A stretch of 34,664 nucleotides of DNA. Origin: Parcubacteria group bacterium GW2011_GWD2_38_11 (GTDB lineage Bacteria > Patescibacteriota > Minisyncoccia > Moranbacterales > GWC2-37-73). The notes under the pieces are model-generated. The model was not told the DNA's origin, made no database searches, and saw only the letters and a program-made list of their open reading frames with translations. Position 1 is the stretch's first letter. The number at the start of each line of letters is the position of its first letter. The stretch covers positions 1-34,664 of the forward strand of contig LBTZ01000009.1 in the NCBI GenBank assembly GCA_000992325.1. Reading direction: 5' to 3'. The position numbers and the translations under genes were made by a program. Below, one piece after another: positions 31,830-34,664 of the stretch.

Positions 31830-32585
31830 TTACATCTTCCAAATTGAGCTAATAAGCTCGATCACACTTTCATGACCAAGACTATACAGCCATGCCCAGA
31901 ACAAACCCTGAACAACTGTCAGCCCAACAACTGCCATTGCAGTTTTGAAAAAACCCTTGAGCTCTTTTTTGTAAAAGAAAATGAGCTGTTCAGGTCCATC
32001 CCAGATTGTTGCCATTGGATGCTGAATGATTTTATACATCCAACCAGCAATTTTTGATTGAGCTCGCACCGCTTCGAAACCTCTGCGATGTGCTTCGCCC
32101 AGTGTCAGATCTTGACCGGATTTGACACATCCGACAATCGAAATGACAACGCATCCAATGTCGAACATCCAGGTGGCAAAGAAGATCCAGAAAAATCCCC
32201 AATGCCAGTCATTGAGTTGACTAACCATCACCGCGCAAAGAATTGCCAGGTGATAATCAGCAACATCATAGACCAAACCTCTCAAGAAATTGGCACGAAT
32301 TTTTTTTCCAGCTTCTTCGAGAGAATCTCCCTGCTCGATTGTGTGAAATCCATTAAATGCAATTTTGCACATCGAGACAAGCCAACGGAAAAAATTGACA
32401 ATTTTTTCACATACCGGATGAAGACCGCTCAGCCAGAGGAAAAATCTTTTTCCAAAACACAAAATTTTCTTGAAAAGTTCACTGTGGAAAATCTTTCCGA
32501 CGACTCTTGCAATCTGAATTAAAAACAGAAAAACAAGAGCTATCACCAAAAACCGAATTGCAAACTCTCTGACGAAGTCGATCAT
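31830..32585 (-). CDS. Hypothetical four-TM membrane protein
   Basis: I recognise no family. The 251-residue protein has an N-terminal TM helix (about 7-28), an amphipathic cytosolic segment (30-100), two central TM helices (about 105-125 and 127-154) around a WHWGFFWIFF aromatic cluster, and one near the C-terminus (213-237). Conserved-looking cytosolic features include GEAHRRGFEAVRAQSKIAG. It has a very strong ribosome binding site (AAGGAGGTG, five bases before the ATG) and a perfect consensus promoter with a nearly identical twin upstream of the gene at 33677. High expression is therefore likely. Confidence 0.7.
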   Translation of the reverse strand: MIDFVREFAIRFLVIALVFLFLIQIARVVGKIFHSELFKKILCFGKRFFLWLSGLHPVCEKIVNFFRWLVSMCKIAFNGFHTIEQGDSLEEAGKKIRANFLRGLVYDVADYHLAILCAVMVSQLNDWHWGFFWIFFATWMFDIGCVVISIVGCVKSGQDLTLGEAHRRGFEAVRAQSKIAGWMYKIIQHPMATIWDGPEQLIFFYKKELKGFFKTAMAVVGLTVVQGLFWAWLYSLGHESVIELISSIWKM

Positions 32586-32627
32586 TTCGACACCTCCTTA
32601 TTTGATTGTTAAATTAACTGATTTTCT

Positions 32628-32671
32628 ATTATACACCCAAAAACACCATTTGTCAACCACAAATGGTGTTT
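32628..32671 (-). promoter_or_regulatory. Perfect sigma70 promoter with overlapping 13-bp inverted repeat
   Basis: On the minus strand -35 TTGACA (32651-32656) and -10 TATAAT (32628-32633) are spaced by 17 bases. A perfect 13-bp inverted repeat (32641-32653 and 32659-32671) covers the -35 box and most of the spacer. It could be a repressor site or a terminator for transcripts arriving from 32901. The twin promoter at 34533-34561 shares the boxes and spacer but lacks the inverted repeat. Confidence 0.85.
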
Positions 32672-32687
32672 TTCAGCTCAAATAAAA

Positions 32688-32803
32688 GGGTATTAATACC
32701 CCCAGCCCTGGACCCTTTGGGCTTTCGAGGCAAGCCTCGAGGTATTAAACCTTTTGGTATCGTCGTTCCCTGGCCGGACAGGCACTCGGAAATGCTTGTC
32801 TGG
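32688..32803. other. Structured non-coding intergenic segment
   Basis: Four successive fold-backs lie in 116 bases with no gene: GGGTATTAATACCC (32688-32701), CCCTTTGGG (32713-32721), TCGAGGCAAGCCTCGA (32725-32740) and an 11-bp stem CCGGACAGGCA/TGCTTGTCTGG (32774-32803) that contains G-T pairs in the plus-strand sense. The base composition is richer in G+C than the surroundings. It may be a decayed mobile repeat or a structured RNA. It fills most of the 315-base gap between the genes at 31830 and 32901. Confidence 0.4.
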
Positions 32804-32847
32804 ACAATCATTTCACTCGTTTCACTAGATAATAAAGCATTTAAAAC

Positions 32848-32877
32848 AAAAAAGATGGAGAAATTCCATCTTTTTTT
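32848..32877. terminator. Bidirectional rho-independent terminator
   Basis: AAAAAAGATGGA and TCCATCTTTTTT pair around a short loop, with T-runs on both strands. It follows the stop of the acidic Cys-repeat protein (32901) by about 23 bases. Confidence 0.85.
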
Positions 32878-32900
32878 ACAATATCACAGCATTTTTTTCA

Positions 32901-33566
32901 TTATTCCTCAATTTCACCTTCATCCAAAAATGTTTCATCGGAAAGACAATCTTCAATTTCAGGATCACATTCTATAAGTTCTTCCTCTTCAGCCAAGCAT
33001 TCTTCATCGCCATCTTCGCAAACAACCTCTTCACCTTCCGCAGCCAAACATTCCTCATCATCCTCTTCGCAGGCAGACTCCTCCACAGCAAGACATTCTT
33101 CATCACCTTCTTCACATTCAACTTCTTCATCTTCAATTGGATTATCTATTGTATATTGAATTGGGTCATTGCATTCAACTCCTTGCTCCTCCTTGGTAAC
33201 TTCGTCGCAAAGAATTTTTTCACAATCCTTTTCTCCCCATATCCCATCGCCATATGGTTCAACACAAGTCCAAGGATCACAGCTTTCATCTGTTTCCGGA
33301 TCGCAAAGCGGAATATTTGCCGCATTCCTCCTTGCAACAGCAAAATACCAAATATCATTTTCTTCGTCTCCAGTGCAAGCCTCACCTTCTTCTGTTGAGT
33401 CAGGATCACACTCCCACACAAAACATTTCTCCTCATATGGATCACAATCAATCTGCGCTTCAATGACATAATCTTTTTTAATCATAATACGCCAATAAGT
33501 CGCCCCCACTGAAGCAATAATCAAAAGTGCCAAAACCCAGAGCAATATTTTATTTTTTTTATCCAT
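32901..33566 (-). CDS. Membrane-anchored acidic Cys-repeat surface protein
   Basis: The 221-residue protein starts with a TM helix (8-24) after a KK-rich N-terminus, so residues 30-221 should be outside the cell. That part is very acidic and has 18 Cys. Pairs spaced C-x6-C recur at 41/48, 151/158, 166/173, 183/190 and 200/207. The last four form tandem units of about 16 residues with a C-E-E/D-G/D-D-E-E-C-L-A core. The acid loops inside Cys pairs suggest Ca2+ or other metal binding, with disulfides holding the loops; this is inference. The middle part (ARRNAANIPLCDPETDESC) reminds me of other CPR surface proteins. It lies between two terminators and is probably transcribed alone. Confidence 0.75.
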   Translation of the reverse strand: MDKKNKILLWVLALLIIASVGATYWRIMIKKDYVIEAQIDCDPYEEKCFVWECDPDSTEEGEACTGDEENDIWYFAVARRNAANIPLCDPETDESCDPWTCVEPYGDGIWGEKDCEKILCDEVTKEEQGVECNDPIQYTIDNPIEDEEVECEEGDEECLAVEESACEEDDEECLAAEGEEVVCEDGDEECLAEEEELIECDPEIEDCLSDETFLDEGEIEE

Positions 33567-33621
33567 AGAAAAAATTTTAAAAATTCAACACTTTTATTGT
33601 ACCACAAATATCAAACCAAAG

Positions 33622-33658
33622 AAAAAAGGCATCTGGATTTTATAAATCCAGATGCCTT
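33622..33658 (-). terminator. Rho-independent terminator after the barrel-like gene
   Basis: On the minus strand AAGGCATCTGGATTT and AAATCCAGATGCCTT form a perfect 15-bp stem followed by TTTTTTC. It lies 18 bases after the stop at 33677. Confidence 0.9.
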
Positions 33659-33676
33659 GAAAGTTTGCATACGATA

Positions 33677-34474
33677 TTAGAAACTAAACGTTACTCCTCC
33701 GCCGTATATCCATTCTGTCTTACGTCCGTCGTCGACTTTAGTAAGAGGGCTGATCACTTTTGCCGAGGCATCAAGTGAAAGCCAGTCGGCAACTACATAC
33801 GATGGACAAACTTCATATGCGCCAATCAGTGCTTTGTCAGCGCCGTAGGCACCATAATCGTATACCATTTCCACTTGATGATTGATGGAAAAATCTTTCG
33901 AAATTTCCCAATTATGTTTTAGGGCAGTGTGCATATGCAGACCTTTTGATCCCACATCATTGCCTTTAGCGGGAATGCCATATTCCGCTTTGATTGATGG
34001 AGTAAGGGTATGACCCTCCTCAATAATGTCGAACTTTTTGTTAAGTTCGAGATACGGCTGAACAATGTCGCCTTCTGGACTTTCAAACAGCGTAGCAATG
34101 TCCCAATATGAGACACCAGCATCAATTCCAATTCCAGCAACTTCGCCAGCCCACCCAAGTGTGTAATCAATTTCGTTTCCATAGTTAGTGGAAACGCCAG
34201 CGTTTTTTAGTGATGTGCTGACCCAAATTTCGAGATAGACGCCGGATGGCGTATGTGTGATGGTCAGTTCATTTTCCACAACCGAACGGTTGTAAAAAAC
34301 TGTGCCAGCGTCACCCACAGACTTTGAAAGAACCTTGGAGGAAAAATTAACCTCTATATTCCTTTTTTTCAGTTCTTCCATTGTTATGCGAGCAGCTTCT
34401 TCTTCGACTGCAAATACTACATTAGAAAAAGAAACCAATAAAACAACAACCATAATAATAAATAACTCTCTCAT
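33677..34474 (-). CDS. Secreted beta-barrel-like protein
   Basis: The 265-residue protein begins with a clear Sec signal peptide (MRELFIIMVVVLLVSFSNVVFA, cleavage after about residue 22). The mature part is rich in alternating hydrophobic/polar beta strands, aromatic residues and Gly, and it ends in YGGGVTFSF with a terminal Phe, the pattern of outer-membrane beta-barrels recognised by BAM. There is no Cys lipobox. The ATG at 34474 is chosen for the AAGGAGG seven bases upstream and for the signal peptide it gives; an in-frame ATG 14 codons earlier lacks both. Promoter and leader are near-copies of those of the gene at 31830. CPR bacteria are thought to lack a classical outer membrane, so this protein is unexpected. 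Confidence 0.75.
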   Translation of the reverse strand: MRELFIIMVVVLLVSFSNVVFAVEEEAARITMEELKKRNIEVNFSSKVLSKSVGDAGTVFYNRSVVENELTITHTPSGVYLEIWVSTSLKNAGVSTNYGNEIDYTLGWAGEVAGIGIDAGVSYWDIATLFESPEGDIVQPYLELNKKFDIIEEGHTLTPSIKAEYGIPAKGNDVGSKGLHMHTALKHNWEISKDFSINHQVEMVYDYGAYGADKALIGAYEVCPSYVVADWLSLDASAKVISPLTKVDDGRKTEWIYGGGVTFSF

Positions 34475-34532
34475 TTCCTGCCTCCTTTTATTGTTAAGTT
34501 TACTGAATTTTGCCATTCAATGACAATATTAT

Positions 34533-34561
34533 ATTATACTCCTAAAAACAGCATTTGTCAA
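34533..34561 (-). promoter_or_regulatory. Perfect sigma70 promoter for the barrel-like gene
   Basis: On the minus strand -35 TTGACA (34556-34561) and -10 TATAAT (34533-34538) are spaced by 17 bases, and the spacer differs from that of 32634-32650 at only a few positions. The leader downstream also shares the CAGT..A..TTAACAAT..AAA..GGAGG pattern with that gene. Confidence 0.85.
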
Positions 34562-34634
34562 GCAAGCGTAATATCCCAATAGCTTGGAAACGTTTCTGAT
34601 ATACTAAATGGTTATCAATTAACTTTCCAACTAT

Positions 34635-34664
34635 ATGGCATACACAACAAATCCAAGGATGCCC
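34635..34664 (+). CDS. Start of a plus-strand gene cut by the window edge
   Basis: An ATG at 34635 opens a frame of ten codons to the window end (MAYTTNPRMP). An extended -10 (TGATATACT) lies about 30 bases upstream. The N-terminus resembles helix-turn-helix transposase or integrase proteins that I recall from CPR genomes, but ten residues cannot establish this. Confidence 0.3.
   Translation, partial: MAYTTNPRMP

Overview
The window is AT-rich and looks like a chromosomal segment of a bacterium of the Candidate Phyla Radiation (Patescibacteria, Parcubacteria or Moranbacteria-like; inferred, no database search was possible). The reasons are the stripped-down housekeeping enzymes (prolyl-tRNA synthetase without its editing insertion, aspartyl-tRNA synthetase without the GAD domain, a short phosphoglycerate kinase), a membrane-anchored protein with an N-terminal domain I associate with this group, and AT-rich low-complexity spacers. 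Nearly every gene is on the minus strand. The exceptions are a Nudix gene, a gene remnant beside it, and a start codon at the right edge.

Region 1 (about 250-17,500) is housekeeping. It encodes a baseplate-J-like membrane protein, FtsA, a PfkB sugar kinase, enolase, a small membrane protein, phosphoglycerate kinase, MraY, a D,D-carboxypeptidase, the chromosome-condensation pair ScpB/ScpA, an MFS transporter, AspRS, a double-receiver response regulator, IspH and ProRS. Together these cover lower glycolysis, the lipid step and trimming step of peptidoglycan synthesis, division, chromosome organisation and translation. Palindromic repeats (a 101-bp MITE-like element, two 37-38-bp palindromes directly upstream of the eno and MFS starts, and a 69-bp REP-like element) lie between genes.

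Region 2 (about 17,700-23,600) holds the most interesting locus. A 47-residue Cys-rich peptide with its own near-consensus promoter and strong ribosome binding site is followed by a terminator-like hairpin, a radical SAM/SPASM enzyme, a GNAT acetyltransferase and a protein with an HEIMH motif. This looks like an undescribed radical-SAM RiPP (ribosomally made, modified peptide) cassette. It sits between a complete 7-8 TM sensor histidine kinase and a second copy of that kinase's last 80 codons. The two copies differ at 30 of 260 bases but at only 2 of 80 residues.

Region 3 (about 23,400-29,900) has argS with a 56-residue membrane peptide downstream, then a compact operon with a consensus promoter and possible operator: an unknown protein, an aldehyde-dehydrogenase-like protein, a PLP aminotransferase and a small nucleotidyltransferase. 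A tRNA-Arg(UCU) gene with an unusual base 33 follows.

Region 4 (about 29,900-34,664) is accessory. It has a Nudix hydrolase on the plus strand, a paralogue of the protein encoded upstream of the histidine kinase, a four-TM membrane protein, an acidic Cys-repeat surface protein and a secreted beta-barrel-like protein. The four-TM protein and the barrel-like protein are unrelated but share an almost identical consensus promoter and 5' leader.
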